From Hyphomicrobiales bacterium (GTDB lineage: Bacteria; Pseudomonadota; Alphaproteobacteria; Rhizobiales; Rhizobiaceae), in the NCBI GenBank assembly GCA_900473205.1, contig UCLB01000023.1:1-64000 (forward strand): a DNA stretch of 64,000 nucleotides, given 5' to 3'. The notes under the pieces were generated by a model. The model searched no databases. It was not told the DNA's origin and saw only the letters and a program-made list of their open reading frames with translations. A program made the translations under genes and the position numbers. Within the stretch, counting starts at the first letter, position 1; the number at the start of each line of letters is the position of its first letter. Positions 17,974 through 26,868 of this stretch are shown piece after piece.

Positions 17974-19272
17974 ATGAGTGTAAATGTAACCCGGCTTTCA
18001 TCCGGGTTGACCGTCGTTACGGAAAGAATGCCACACCTTGAAAGCGTTGCTCTTGGGGTGTGGATCAAATCCGGCTCCCGCAATGAGACCGATGACGAGC
18101 ATGGCATCGCCCATCTTCTCGAGCATATGGCTTTCAAGGGCACCGCACGGCGCACGGCGCGGCAGATTGCCGAGGAGATCGAGAATGTCGGCGGCGAGGT
18201 CAATGCTGCGACATCCACCGAAACCACCTCTTATTATGCCCGCGTTCTGAAAGACCATGTTCCGCTCGCCGTCGATATCCTTGCCGATATCCTGACGGAA
18301 TCGGCCTTCGAAGAGGCCGAGCTTGAGCGTGAAAAGAATGTCATCCTTCAGGAAATCGGTGCCGCTACCGATACACCTGACGACGTCATCTTCGACAATT
18401 TCTCCGGTGTCGCCTATCGCGACCAGACCATTGGCCGCCCCATCCTCGGCACGCCGGACACGGTGCAATCCTTCACCACCGGCCAGATCCGCCATTATCT
18501 GGCGCGCAATTACACGACAGATCGCATTTTCGTCGTGGCCGCCGGTGCGGTGGATCACGACAGCTTCGTCAAGCAGGTGGAGCAGCGCTTTGCCGGTCTG
18601 CCGCAATTGCCCGTTGCGACTCCGGTCATGGAAAAAGCCATCTATACCGGTGGTGAAATCCGCGAATCGCGCGACCTTATGGATGCGCAGGTCCTTCTCG
18701 GTTTCGAGGGCAAGGCTTACCACGCCCGTGACTTCTACTGTTCGCAAATCCTTGCCAATATTCTCGGCGGCGGCATGTCTTCGCGGCTGTTTCAGGAAGT
18801 GCGCGAATATCGCGGCCTGTGCTATTCGGTCTATGCCTTCCACTGGGGTTTTTCCGATACGGGCATTTTCGGCATTCACGCCGCCACCGGCAGCAGCGAC
18901 CTGCCGGAACTGGTGCCTGTCATCATCGATGAGCTTCGCAAGTCGTCGCAGGAAATTCATCAGGAAGAAATCGACCGTGCCCGCGCGCAGATCCGCGCTC
19001 AGCTGTTGATGGGTCAGGAAAGCCCTGCGGCCCGTGCCGGACAGATGGCCCGCCAGATGATGCTTTATGGCCGCCCGATCCCGAACGACGAAATGATGAC
19101 GCGTCTGGGCGACATCACGACAGAACGTCTGACCGATCTTGCGGGACGGCTGTTTTTCGATAAAGTTCCGACATTGTCCGCCATCGGCCCGCTGGAAAAC
19201 CTCTCGCCGCTATCGGACATTACGGCGGAGCTTTCTGCGTCGCCATCCATCAAGATACAAGCAAACGGCTGA
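17974..19272 (+). CDS. M16-family zinc metallopeptidase (mitochondrial processing peptidase-like)
   Basis: 432 residues. The inverted zinc motif HxxEH reads HLLEH (His47, Glu50, His51), with a further glutamate expected about 75 residues on in the ELEREKNVILQEI region. Two homologous halves of the M16 fold fit the length. This is the bacterial counterpart of the mitochondrial beta-MPP subunit, a cytoplasmic or periplasmic oligopeptidase. It lies 20 bases after thrC, an arrangement common in Rhizobiales. No signal peptide is visible. The substrate is unknown. Confidence 0.93.
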   Translation: MSVNVTRLSSGLTVVTERMPHLESVALGVWIKSGSRNETDDEHGIAHLLEHMAFKGTARRTARQIAEEIENVGGEVNAATSTETTSYYARVLKDHVPLAVDILADILTESAFEEAELEREKNVILQEIGAATDTPDDVIFDNFSGVAYRDQTIGRPILGTPDTVQSFTTGQIRHYLARNYTTDRIFVVAAGAVDHDSFVKQVEQRFAGLPQLPVATPVMEKAIYTGGEIRESRDLMDAQVLLGFEGKAYHARDFYCSQILANILGGGMSSRLFQEVREYRGLCYSVYAFHWGFSDTGIFGIHAATGSSDLPELVPVIIDELRKSSQEIHQEEIDRARAQIRAQLLMGQESPAARAGQMARQMMLYGRPIPNDEMMTRLGDITTERLTDLAGRLFFDKVPTLSAIGPLENLSPLSDITAELSASPSIKIQANG

Positions 19273-19313
19273 AGGCCAAGGGCATGTCCTGAAGCGTGGT
19301 GTTGGGCGACAAA

Positions 19314-19904
19314 ATGCTACGTTTTCTTTCCCGTAACAGTGATACGCCGGAACTTCGCAGTGCAGATTACCTGCTGAGATTGCCGCGCTATTCCGACTAC
19401 CGGCAGTGGTACCAGCTGCGGTCGGAAAGCAGGCAATTCCTTCAGCCGTGGGAGCCGACATGGCGCAGCGATGAGCTGACCGAAAGCTCGTTTCGCGTGC
19501 GGGTCACGCGCAACGGCCAGGAATTTTCCTCCGGCCTTGCTATTTCCATGCTGCTGTTCAGGCAGGATGCCACGCTTCTGGGCGGCATCACCGTTGGCTA
19601 TATCAGGCGAGGTGCGGCGCAAAGTTGCATGATTGGATATTGGATGGGCCAGCCTTACGCCGCCCAAGGCCATATGTCTGCCGCATTAAAGCTGGTAATA
19701 CCCTACATCTTCAACGGACTTCAGTTGCACCGTATTGAGGCAGCCTGTATTCCAGAGAACTTCAAAAGCATACGGCTGCTTGAAAACGCCGGATTTCAGC
19801 GGGAAGGTCTCTTGCGGGAATATCTGAAAATAAACGGCGAGTGGCGGGACCATGTCATGTTCTCCCTCATCTCCGACAAGCCAAATCCCGGCGGGACGCA
19901 GTAG
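19314..19904 (+). CDS. GNAT-family N-acetyltransferase, RimJ/RimL-like
   Basis: About 196 residues with the GNAT core: a strand-helix N-terminus with LRSADYLLRLPRYSDY, the acceptor strand ATLLGGITVGYIRRG, the acetyl-CoA loop region IGYWMGQPYAAQGHMSAAL, and the C-terminal signature ENFKSIRLLENAGFQREGLLREYLKI split over its last helices. RimJ/RimL relatives acetylate ribosomal protein N-termini; the specificity here is unknown. A GTG at 19296 in the same frame is an alternative start. It ends 5 bases before the next gene, so the two are likely co-translated. Confidence 0.88.
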   Translation: MLRFLSRNSDTPELRSADYLLRLPRYSDYRQWYQLRSESRQFLQPWEPTWRSDELTESSFRVRVTRNGQEFSSGLAISMLLFRQDATLLGGITVGYIRRGAAQSCMIGYWMGQPYAAQGHMSAALKLVIPYIFNGLQLHRIEAACIPENFKSIRLLENAGFQREGLLREYLKINGEWRDHVMFSLISDKPNPGGTQ

Positions 19905-19909
19905 GATAG

Positions 19910-22822
19910 ATGACATATATTAGCCTTGCGTTGCGCCGTTTTGGACGTCTTGTGGCCGCAGCGCGCTTCACGCCTCTGTTGTTGCTCTGCGTATTTTTCG
20001 CCGCTGAAGCCCATGCTTTCGAGCCGGTCAAGATTTCCCGCGACGACACCGCGCTTGATCTGACCGCGACCACCGACATTTACGCCAATCAGGGTGAAGC
20101 CTTCCAAGTTTCCACCGCCCCCGGCCCGGATGGCATTCGCCGCCGCATCGAAGTGCGCGCCTCCTCCCCTTCGCATCAGGGCGACTGGGCCGTGTTCGCG
20201 CTTGCCAACGTGTCGGAAGAGCAGTTGGAGCGCGTCATCGTCGCGCCGCATTTTCGTCTGGTAAATTCCAAACTGTTCTGGCCCGATCTCGGCTCACAGC
20301 GCATCATCGCGATCACGCCGAGTGAAGGCTTTGCGCTGGATCGGCAACCGAGCCCGGACGCCGACGTGTTTCGCATCACGCTGAACCCGGGTGCCGTCAT
20401 CACCTTCGTGGCAGAGCTTTCCACACCGCAGCTGCCGCAAATCTATCTGTGGGAACCGGAAGCCTACAAAGACACAATCAATGCGTTCACACTGTATCGC
20501 GGCATCGTTCTGGGCATTGCCGGACTTCTGGCGGTTCTTCTGACCATTCTCTTCGTGGTCAAGGGCACCTCCGTTCTGCCTGCATCCGCGGCTCTTTCCT
20601 GGGCAGTTCTGGCCTATATCTGTGTGGATTTCGGCTTTCTGGAAAAGCTGATTACCGTTACCTCCAGCGACGAGCGAATATGGCGCGCGGGTGCGGAGGT
20701 CGCGCTCGCTTCCAGTTTCGTGGTCTTCCTGTTCACCTATCTGAACCTGAACCGATGGCACGCGCATCTGGGTTACGCGACATTTGCGTGGATCATTGGT
20801 CTCGGCGCGCTATTCGGCGTCGCCATCTACGATCCTTCCATCGCATCCGGCATCGCCCGCCTCTCCTTCGCGCTGACGGCGACCGCCGGTATCGTGCTGA
20901 TCATCTATCTCGGCTTCAATCGCTACGACCGTGCCATTCTGCTTGTGCCATCCTGGGCGCTCATTCTGGTCTGGCTGTTTGGAAGCTGGCTGACGGTCAC
21001 CGGGCAACTGGACAATGATATCGTCCAACCAGCCCTCGGCGGTGGTCTGGTTCTGATCGTGCTTCTGATCGGCTTTACCGTCATTCAGCATGCCTTTGCT
21101 GGCAGCGCCTATCAACAGGGGCTGTTCTCCGATCTGGAGCGGCAATCGCTGGCGCTGACCGGCAGCGGCGATACCGTGTGGGACTGGGACGTGACGCGCG
21201 ACCGTATCGTGACGACACCGGATGTTTCGGCAAAACTCGGGCTTCAGCCCGGCACCATGCACGGCGCTGCTCGAAACTGGTTACCGCGCCTGCACCCGGA
21301 TGACCGCGACCGCTTCAAGGCCACGCTGGATGTACTGCTGGACCACCGCAAGGGCCGCCTCAACCACGAATTCCGCATTCGCGCCGAAGACGGGCATTTC
21401 CACTGGCTGCAAATCCGCGCCCGTCCGGTGCTGGGCTCCAATGGCGAAATCATTCGTTGCGTTGGGACCATCACCGATATCACCGAGCAGAAGAATTCCG
21501 TCGAACGGCTGTTGCAGGATGCGCTGAGCGACAATCTGACCGGCCTTCCCAACCGCCAGGTCTTCCTCGACCGTCTGCAATCCGTGCTGAACCTTGCACC
21601 GGATGGCGAAACCGTGCGCCCGACGGTGATGGCAATCGACATCGACCGCTATAAGCTGGTCAATGACACGCTGGGCATTGCCGCTGGCGACAATATTCTG
21701 ATCGCGCTGACACGCCGTCTGCGCCGTCTGCTGAAGCCGCAGGATACGCTGGCGCGTCTTTCCGGCGATGAATTCGGCCTGATCCTCGTATCGGAACGTG
21801 ATCCCCAGCGCGTGGCGGATTTTGCCGATGCGGTGAACAAGGCGATCATGGTGCCGATCAATTTCGCCAATCGCGAAATCATTCTGACCGCTTCCATCGG
21901 TCTCGTCTCATGGATCGACCAGCAGGAAAATGCCGCCGGTCTGTTGAGCGACGCCGAGCTTGCCATGTACCGGGCCAAACGCGCGGGCGGCAACCGGGTG
22001 GAGCCTTTCCGGCCTGCCTTCCGCACATCCGGCACCGACCGTCTACAAATGGAAAGCGATCTTCGCCGCGCCATCGAGCGCAAGGAACTGTCGCTGGCCT
22101 ATCAGCCGATCATTAAGCTCGATAATGGCGATTTGGCCGGTTTCGAAGCATTGATGCGCTGGGAACATTCCAAGCGCGGCAATATTCCGCCAAGCGAGTT
22201 CATTCCTGTGGCCGAAGCATCCGGGCTGATCGAGCCGCTGGGCATGTTTGCGCTGGAGCGAGCCGCGACCGATCTGATGGACTGGCAACACGCCATCGAC
22301 AAGCTGCCGATCTTCATTTCGGTGAATATTTCCAGCGCCCAGTTGTTGAACAACGAGCTTTATAACGATGTGCGCAGCATGTTGCAGCGTACCCGTTGCA
22401 ATCCGGCGCAGCTGAAGCTGGAACTGACCGAATCCATCGTGATGGAGAACCCGGAACAGGCGCGACTGGTGCTGGCGAAGCTCAAGGAAACGGGCCTCAG
22501 CCTCGCGCTGGATGATTTCGGTACCGGTTACTCGTCCCTCGCATACCTCACCCGCTTCCCGTTTGATACGATCAAGCTGGACAAGGCGCTGGTGGCCAAT
22601 ACCAGCGATAAGCGCAACGTGCTGCTGCGCTCCATCATCGCCATGGCGCGTGCTCTGGAAATGCAGGTGGTGGCCGAAGGGATCGAGACGCCGGAAGATG
22701 CGACAGAGCTTGCCCGCATGAATTGTCATTACGGGCAGAGCTTCCTGTTTGGCACGCCAGATACGCCGGATGCGGCGCTACGGCTGCTGCGCGAGCGTTT
22801 TCAGGTTGTCAAGAGAGCCTGA
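19910..22822 (+). CDS. membrane PAS-GGDEF-EAL cyclic-di-GMP signalling protein
   Basis: 970 residues. A signal peptide (cleavage near 36) leads to a periplasmic domain of about 150 residues, then about seven membrane helices between 193 and 400 (a 7TMR-like sensor), a PAS domain near 410-540, GGDEF and EAL. The cyclase motif is SGDEF near residue 617, with the upstream DIDRYKLVND intact and no RxxD inhibitory site (KPQD instead). The EAL half has EAL near 744 plus NISS, ELTES, DDFGTGYSS and AEGIET, the full phosphodiesterase set. It may therefore degrade c-di-GMP, with cyclase activity less certain. AGGATAG precedes the ATG; the 3' end overlaps the convergent metallopeptidase gene by 22 bases. 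Confidence 0.93.
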   Translation: MTYISLALRRFGRLVAAARFTPLLLLCVFFAAEAHAFEPVKISRDDTALDLTATTDIYANQGEAFQVSTAPGPDGIRRRIEVRASSPSHQGDWAVFALANVSEEQLERVIVAPHFRLVNSKLFWPDLGSQRIIAITPSEGFALDRQPSPDADVFRITLNPGAVITFVAELSTPQLPQIYLWEPEAYKDTINAFTLYRGIVLGIAGLLAVLLTILFVVKGTSVLPASAALSWAVLAYICVDFGFLEKLITVTSSDERIWRAGAEVALASSFVVFLFTYLNLNRWHAHLGYATFAWIIGLGALFGVAIYDPSIASGIARLSFALTATAGIVLIIYLGFNRYDRAILLVPSWALILVWLFGSWLTVTGQLDNDIVQPALGGGLVLIVLLIGFTVIQHAFAGSAYQQGLFSDLERQSLALTGSGDTVWDWDVTRDRIVTTPDVSAKLGLQPGTMHGAARNWLPRLHPDDRDRFKATLDVLLDHRKGRLNHEFRIRAEDGHFHWLQIRARPVLGSNGEIIRCVGTITDITEQKNSVERLLQDALSDNLTGLPNRQVFLDRLQSVLNLAPDGETVRPTVMAIDIDRYKLVNDTLGIAAGDNILIALTRRLRRLLKPQDTLARLSGDEFGLILVSERDPQRVADFADAVNKAIMVPINFANREIILTASIGLVSWIDQQENAAGLLSDAELAMYRAKRAGGNRVEPFRPAFRTSGTDRLQMESDLRRAIERKELSLAYQPIIKLDNGDLAGFEALMRWEHSKRGNIPPSEFIPVAEASGLIEPLGMFALERAATDLMDWQHAIDKLPIFISVNISSAQLLNNELYNDVRSMLQRTRCNPAQLKLELTESIVMENPEQARLVLAKLKETGLSLALDDFGTGYSSLAYLTRFPFDTIKLDKALVANTSDKRNVLLRSIIAMARALEMQVVAEGIETPEDATELARMNCHYGQSFLFGTPDTPDAALRLLRERFQVVKRA

Positions 22823-23937
22823 TTTTGCTCTGCCTGCTGCTGCGGGGCTGGCTGCCAGCTCTGCTGCTGGTCTTCCGGCACGCGGCCATGCAACAGCTTG
22901 TGCAGGAATTCCAGCTTGTCCACGACGGCTGGTGTCAGCACGAAGGGATATAGGTCAGCCTCGCCCATGCTGCGCTGCATGGAATTCAACGCGACGCTGA
23001 GAGGTACCCAGGCGCTGACCAGTTGCTTGGCGCTTCTTGCGCTATAAGGCTCGAACGCGACATCTGTTTCCAGCTCTTCATGTCCTTCTGGCTCAATGGC
23101 GATGCCAAAGGCATGTGCCGTTTCCAGTGTATCGACGATGTGGAGGTAATGCGCGAAGCACTCCGCGAAGTCTTCCCAAGGGTGAACCGAGGCGTATGAG
23201 CTGATATAGGTCTGCTGCCAGCCGGGCTGCGGTCCCTGCTCGTAATTGCGCTTCAACGCCTCGCCATAATCCTCGCGCTCGTCACCGAAGACGGCGCGGC
23301 AGGCCTCCAGCCGATTGGCATCGCGAACCAGCTTGTTCCAGATGAAATGGCCGACTTCGTGACGGAAATGACCGAGCATGGTGCGGTATGGCTCGTTCAT
23401 GTTGCTTTTGATCTGCTCACGCGTCGCATCGTCAGATTCGGCTGCGCGGATGGCGATCAGGCCCTCGTCATGGCCGGTCATGGCCGGAATGATCGAACCG
23501 TCAGGCGCGACTTCATCGACCAGGAAGTCAAAGACGAGACCGCCCTGTGGGTCCACATCGCGGTTGGGATGCGGCAGGTTCAGCCGCAGCATGGAATAGA
23601 ACAGATGACGCTGTGCCTGGCTCAACCGCCGCCATTGCTCGATACCCTCTTCCGTCGAAGCATCTGGAACGAGGCGGTTATGGCTACAGGCCGGGCAGAA
23701 TTTGTGATCGCTCTGCGCAGGCACCGACCAGTTGCAGATGTCGTTGACCTCATTGGCGCAATAACGGATCTGGCGATCTGGATTGGAGACCAGCGACCAG
23801 TTTGGATCACCCGCAGGTTCCACGGCTTCCATGGAAAGCGTTTCCGGCACAAAGACCAGACGATGGCCGCATTTGACGCAAGAACGATTATCGAAATGGA
23901 CGGGCTGCCCACAGGCAGCGCAAGAGAAAAGCTGCAT
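22801..23937 (-). CDS. putative zinc-binding metallopeptidase with N-terminal zinc ribbon
   Basis: 378 residues. Two CxxC-type knuckle pairs occupy the first 85 residues (Cys6/9 with 20/23, and Cys60/68 with 81/84). The central domain has the zincin motif HEVGH (His193, Glu194, His197) and a downstream acidic-His segment HPWEDFAECFAHYLH. The C-terminal tail is Gln/Pro-rich and probably disordered. It matches proteins annotated as putative zinc-binding metallopeptidase. No signal peptide, so cytoplasmic. Substrate and physiological role are unknown. Its stop lies inside the end of the GGDEF-EAL gene on the other strand. Confidence 0.82.
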   Translation of the reverse strand: MQLFSCAACGQPVHFDNRSCVKCGHRLVFVPETLSMEAVEPAGDPNWSLVSNPDRQIRYCANEVNDICNWSVPAQSDHKFCPACSHNRLVPDASTEEGIEQWRRLSQAQRHLFYSMLRLNLPHPNRDVDPQGGLVFDFLVDEVAPDGSIIPAMTGHDEGLIAIRAAESDDATREQIKSNMNEPYRTMLGHFRHEVGHFIWNKLVRDANRLEACRAVFGDEREDYGEALKRNYEQGPQPGWQQTYISSYASVHPWEDFAECFAHYLHIVDTLETAHAFGIAIEPEGHEELETDVAFEPYSARSAKQLVSAWVPLSVALNSMQRSMGEADLYPFVLTPAVVDKLEFLHKLLHGRVPEDQQQSWQPAPQQQAEQNQALLTT

Positions 23938-24023
23938 TTACCGCTCCAGAAGCGAGCGCCAATGACGGGAAAGATTTACTTTCAAACGGTCCGGCGCTGG
24001 GAAATTGGGTGAACAGAGATGAA

Positions 24024-24058
24024 AAAACGCATGTGCCTGTATCAGGCACATGCGTTTT
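24024..24058. terminator. strong bidirectional Rho-independent terminator
   Basis: A 16-bp perfect stem (24024-24039 with 24043-24058) closes on a 3-base loop, with T residues after the stem in both directions and six in a row leftward. It lies between csbD and the metallopeptidase gene, both leftward, so it terminates csbD. Confidence 0.92.
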
Positions 24059-24101
24059 GTTTGTAACTGCCACGGCCCGAGGGCCGACGTGACAGGACGT
24101 A

Positions 24102-24293
24102 TTACATACGGTCTACGGCGCCCTTGACGGAGTCCTTGGCTTTGCCAACCGTCTTCTGAACTTTGCCCTTGGTTTCCTGTGCAGCACCTTCGGCGCGCAT
24201 ACGGTCATTACCTGTGGCAGAGCCGACGCTCTTCTTTACCTTGCCAGCAACTTCATTGGCTGTGCCAGCGACTTTATCGGATGTGCTACCCAT
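24102..24293 (-). CDS. CsbD-family stress protein
   Basis: 63-residue hydrophilic protein made of two imperfect Lys/Ala/Gly-rich repeats ([14 protein letters not shown] and [18 protein letters not shown]), the CsbD pattern. CsbD-like proteins are abundant under general stress in many bacteria, but their biochemical role is unknown. A strong AGGGAGAA ribosome site precedes the ATG. It is a monocistronic unit bounded by the terminator at 24024-24058. Confidence 0.9.
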   Translation of the reverse strand: MGSTSDKVAGTANEVAGKVKKSVGSATGNDRMRAEGAAQETKGKVQKTVGKAKDSVKGAVDRM

Positions 24294-24386
24294 GGTATTT
24301 CTCCCTAGTTTCTAACCAGACATGGCGCTGGCAACCGGGGTAAAAACGTCAGGCATAACGTTTGGTTCCGCTAAATTTTATTTGCC

Positions 24387-24992
24387 TCAAGCGTGACCTG
24401 CTTCGGCAGAGAGCATGCGCGGGTCGACGCCCATCAGGCCAAGGGCGCGCTCATACTTGTTATCCAGCGTGCGGTCGAAGATCAGTTCTTCCGATGCAGG
24501 GCAGTTCAGCCAGCCATTGCTGGCGATTTCATTTTCCAGCTGCCCCGGTGCCCAGCCTGCGTAACCCAGCAACATGGTGGCCCTGTCAGGTCCACGCCCG
24601 CTGGAAATCGCACGCACGATATCCAGCGTCGAGGTCAGCGAAATATCATCGCTCACGGGAATGCTGGACTCACTGTTGTAATCATCCGAATGCAGCACGA
24701 AGCCGCGACCGGATTCCACCGGCCCGCCGCACTGGATCGGAAATTCGCGGGTGCGGTTGGGCAACATGATGGCATCGTTGCGGTCCATCATCTTCAGATG
24801 CAGCAGCACGTCGGTAAAGGTGATCTGCTGTGAACGGTTGATGATGAAGCCCATGGCGCCCGCATCGGAGTGGGCGCAGATATAGACAACGGACCGCTCG
24901 AACGCGCCGCCTTCCAGTCCCGGCATAGCGATGAGAAAATGGCCATCCAGGAAGCCTCTTTCTCTCTTGTCCATCAGGGTAGAAAAGGTCAC
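24387..24992 (-). CDS. YqgE/AlgH-family protein (UPF0301)
   Basis: 201 residues from GTG 24992, which has GGAGG six bases upstream; the next ATG at 24974 lacks a ribosome site, and an ATG at 25082 would add 30 residues unlike the family. Family hallmarks are [32 protein letters not shown], the GGPV segment and [13 protein letters not shown]. Function is not established: AlgH was named from alginate regulation in Pseudomonas, but the protein is widespread. It is a single gene, divergent from the DsbD-N-like gene. Confidence 0.9.
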   Translation of the reverse strand: MTFSTLMDKRERGFLDGHFLIAMPGLEGGAFERSVVYICAHSDAGAMGFIINRSQQITFTDVLLHLKMMDRNDAIMLPNRTREFPIQCGGPVESGRGFVLHSDDYNSESSIPVSDDISLTSTLDIVRAISSGRGPDRATMLLGYAGWAPGQLENEIASNGWLNCPASEELIFDRTLDNKYERALGLMGVDPRMLSAEAGHA

Positions 24993-25152
24993 TGGCGCCT
25001 CCGGTCTGCGGTACTCTGGCGTGAAACAGGTACGGCATAGTGGTTGGTCATCGGGCAAGGATGCGGCATAGATGCCAATCAATCAACCGAAAATGATGAA
25101 TGAGTTAAAATCGTAACTGGTCCGGGGGCGGATGTTAGGCTAGACCGAAAAC

Positions 25153-26001
25153 ATGAACGCCAAGGTCTCTATCTCCATACGTGCATCCCTGTCAGCGCTT
25201 GCTCTCATGCTTGCAACGGCATCCACACCCCGGTTGGCCCATGCCGATATAACCGACTGGGAGCAAAGCGAAGGCGGGCGCATGCGCGTCGTCAGTCTTC
25301 CCGCCGATGCCAATGGCCGCATCGAAGCGGCATTGCAGATCGACCTCAAACCCGGCTGGATCACCTATTGGCGAGAGCCGGGCGAAGCGGGCATTCCGCC
25401 CAAGATCACGCTCGATCCGGATAGCGGCGCGACCCTTTCCTCCCTCTCCTTCCCGGTCCCCAAACTCATAGAGAATGGCGACCTCAAAGATATCGGGTAC
25501 GACCGCTCCGTCAGCCTGCCCTTCGTGCTTCAGGCACAACCCGGCTCTGATGATGCCAATGCGCGTATGACAGCCTTCATCGGTGTGTGCCTCAACATCT
25601 GCATTCCTTTCGAAGCCAGCTTCGAAATCCGCAAGGACCATGGAAAGATGGCGACGGCGGAAGAGACCGAAGCCGTGCAGACCGCCAAAGCCACCTTGCC
25701 GGAAGAGGCAACGGATGACTTCAAGGTACAAAGCTTCCACATCACGCCTGACAAGACCCTGCTGGGTGTAGAGTTGCGCTTGCCCGACGATGCCCCGAAG
25801 GAAACGGATATTTTCGTCGCTGGCCCATCCGGCTATGCCTATTTCGAGCCGCAGAACATGGTGCGCGACAAGCGCAAGCTGACCTTTTACATGAACATCA
25901 AGGGTCTGCCGAAATCCTATAATCCCAAGGGTCAGCGCTGGACCATTCTGGTCAAATCCGGTGAGCGAGTGATGGAAGCACCGCTTGATTTTCCGCAATA
26001 A
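25153..26001 (+). CDS. exported DsbD N-terminal-domain-like protein
   Basis: 282 residues with a signal peptide (cleavage after LAHA, about residue 31). The mature part resembles the periplasmic N-terminal domain of DsbD/ScsB reductases: PGWITYWREPGEAGIPP, then FIGVCLNICIPFEA with Cys146 and Cys150 in a C-x3-C pair. The membrane and thioredoxin domains of full DsbD are absent, so this is a free-standing domain that could exchange disulfides in the periplasm. 78 bases separate it from the peroxiredoxin gene. The partner supplying electrons is not visible here. Confidence 0.85.
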   Translation: MNAKVSISIRASLSALALMLATASTPRLAHADITDWEQSEGGRMRVVSLPADANGRIEAALQIDLKPGWITYWREPGEAGIPPKITLDPDSGATLSSLSFPVPKLIENGDLKDIGYDRSVSLPFVLQAQPGSDDANARMTAFIGVCLNICIPFEASFEIRKDHGKMATAEETEAVQTAKATLPEEATDDFKVQSFHITPDKTLLGVELRLPDDAPKETDIFVAGPSGYAYFEPQNMVRDKRKLTFYMNIKGLPKSYNPKGQRWTILVKSGERVMEAPLDFPQ

Positions 26002-26079
26002 GACATGCGGAAAATCGCTGGCAAGTTGGCGATTTCATCCTCTATAGTCGCGCCGCATCATTGCCACAGGAGCGATATT

Positions 26080-26565
26080 ATGACCATCAAGATTGGCGAC
26101 AAACTTCCATCCGCGACATTCAAGGAAAAGACCGCAGACGGCCCGGTTGAAACCACCACGGACGCCCTTTTCGGCGGCAAAAAAGTCGTCGTCTTCGCCG
26201 TTCCCGGCGCCTTTACCCCCACCTGCTCGCTCAACCACCTGCCCGGCTATCTCGAAAACCGCGACACCATCCTGTCGCGCGGCGTGGATGATATTGCCGT
26301 GATCTCGGTCAACGACTGGCACGTCATGGGCGCATGGGCGCAGTCTTCTGGCGGACAGGGCAAAATCCACTTCCTCGCAGACTGGGACGCATCCTTCACC
26401 AAGGCACTCGGCCTCGACGCCGACCTTTCCGCAGGCAGCCTCGGCGTGCGCTCCAAGCGTTACTCCATGCTGGTGGAAAACGGCGTGGTGAAGTCGCTGA
26501 ATGTCGAGGAAAATCCGGGCCAGGCTACGGTTTCGTCGGCTGCGACGATGATCGAGCAGCTTTGA
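26080..26565 (+). CDS. one-cysteine peroxiredoxin, Prx5 type
   Basis: 161 residues from ATG 26080, chosen because AGGAG lies 8 bases before it. The peroxidatic cysteine is in PGAFTPTCS (Cys49), the Prx5/PrxII signature. No other cysteine exists in the protein, so it must use an external thiol such as glutathione or glutaredoxin to regenerate. It reduces hydrogen and organic peroxides in the cytoplasm. The upstream neighbour is a periplasmic disulfide-handling protein, a loose redox theme only. Confidence 0.94.
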   Translation: MTIKIGDKLPSATFKEKTADGPVETTTDALFGGKKVVVFAVPGAFTPTCSLNHLPGYLENRDTILSRGVDDIAVISVNDWHVMGAWAQSSGGQGKIHFLADWDASFTKALGLDADLSAGSLGVRSKRYSMLVENGVVKSLNVEENPGQATVSSAATMIEQL

Positions 26566-26675
26566 TCTGATTTTTCTGGGTTTACCCTGGGCTCGCGCTT
26601 GGGATTTCCCAACGTGAATGCAATCTCGCATATGAGATGCTAGCCGTTATCAGGTGAATGGGCACCGTGCTCTTC

Positions 26676-26757
26676 GTCATCCTCGGGCCTGTCCCGAGGA
26701 TCTAACGAACCCCGACGTCAAATGTGGTTAGATCCTCGGGACAAGCCCGAGGATGAC
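26676..26757. repeat. palindromic intergenic element, CTTGT-loop family, copy 1
   Basis: Two 31-base arms (26676-26706 and 26727-26757) are inverted repeats with one mismatch. Each arm is itself a hairpin: CCTCGGG-CCTGT-CCCGAGG on the left, CCTCGGG-ACAAG-CCCGAGG on the right. The element can form either two small hairpins or one long one. Related copies are at 57681-57766 and, with different stem sequence, 53090-53206; a single arm is at 29573-29598. Confidence 0.9.
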
Positions 26758-26823
26758 GTCAGAGAAACGCGCGACATCATTACCCCCACCTCCCCGCAAA
26801 ACACGCCATGCTTTCGCCGTAAT

Positions 26824-26852
26824 TGTTATATCATTACAGTAATTATATAACA
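26824..26852. promoter_or_regulatory. candidate Zur (zinc uptake regulator) operator
   Basis: A 29-base palindrome centred on 26838: GTTATATCATTAC, A, GTAATTATATAAC, with 13 of 14 base pairs matching. Alphaproteobacterial Zur boxes are AT-rich inverted repeats containing GTTAT and ATTAC elements. It lies 17 bases before the first gene of an operon for a Zn/Mn-type ABC importer, where Zur-Zn binding would repress. Assignment rests on motif resemblance and context. Confidence 0.65.
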
Positions 26853-26868
26853 TTATTGTGAGCATTCC

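Larger units (their letters stand above)
26566..26868. other. intergenic region with palindromic repeat and Zur-like operator
   Basis: 303 bases. It contains the 82-base CTTGT-loop repeat element (26676-26757) and, nearer the transporter operon, the AT-rich palindrome at 26824-26852, both listed separately. GC content drops sharply from about 26815 to 26868, consistent with a regulated promoter for the genes that follow. No gene is seen between 26566 and 26676. Confidence 0.65.
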
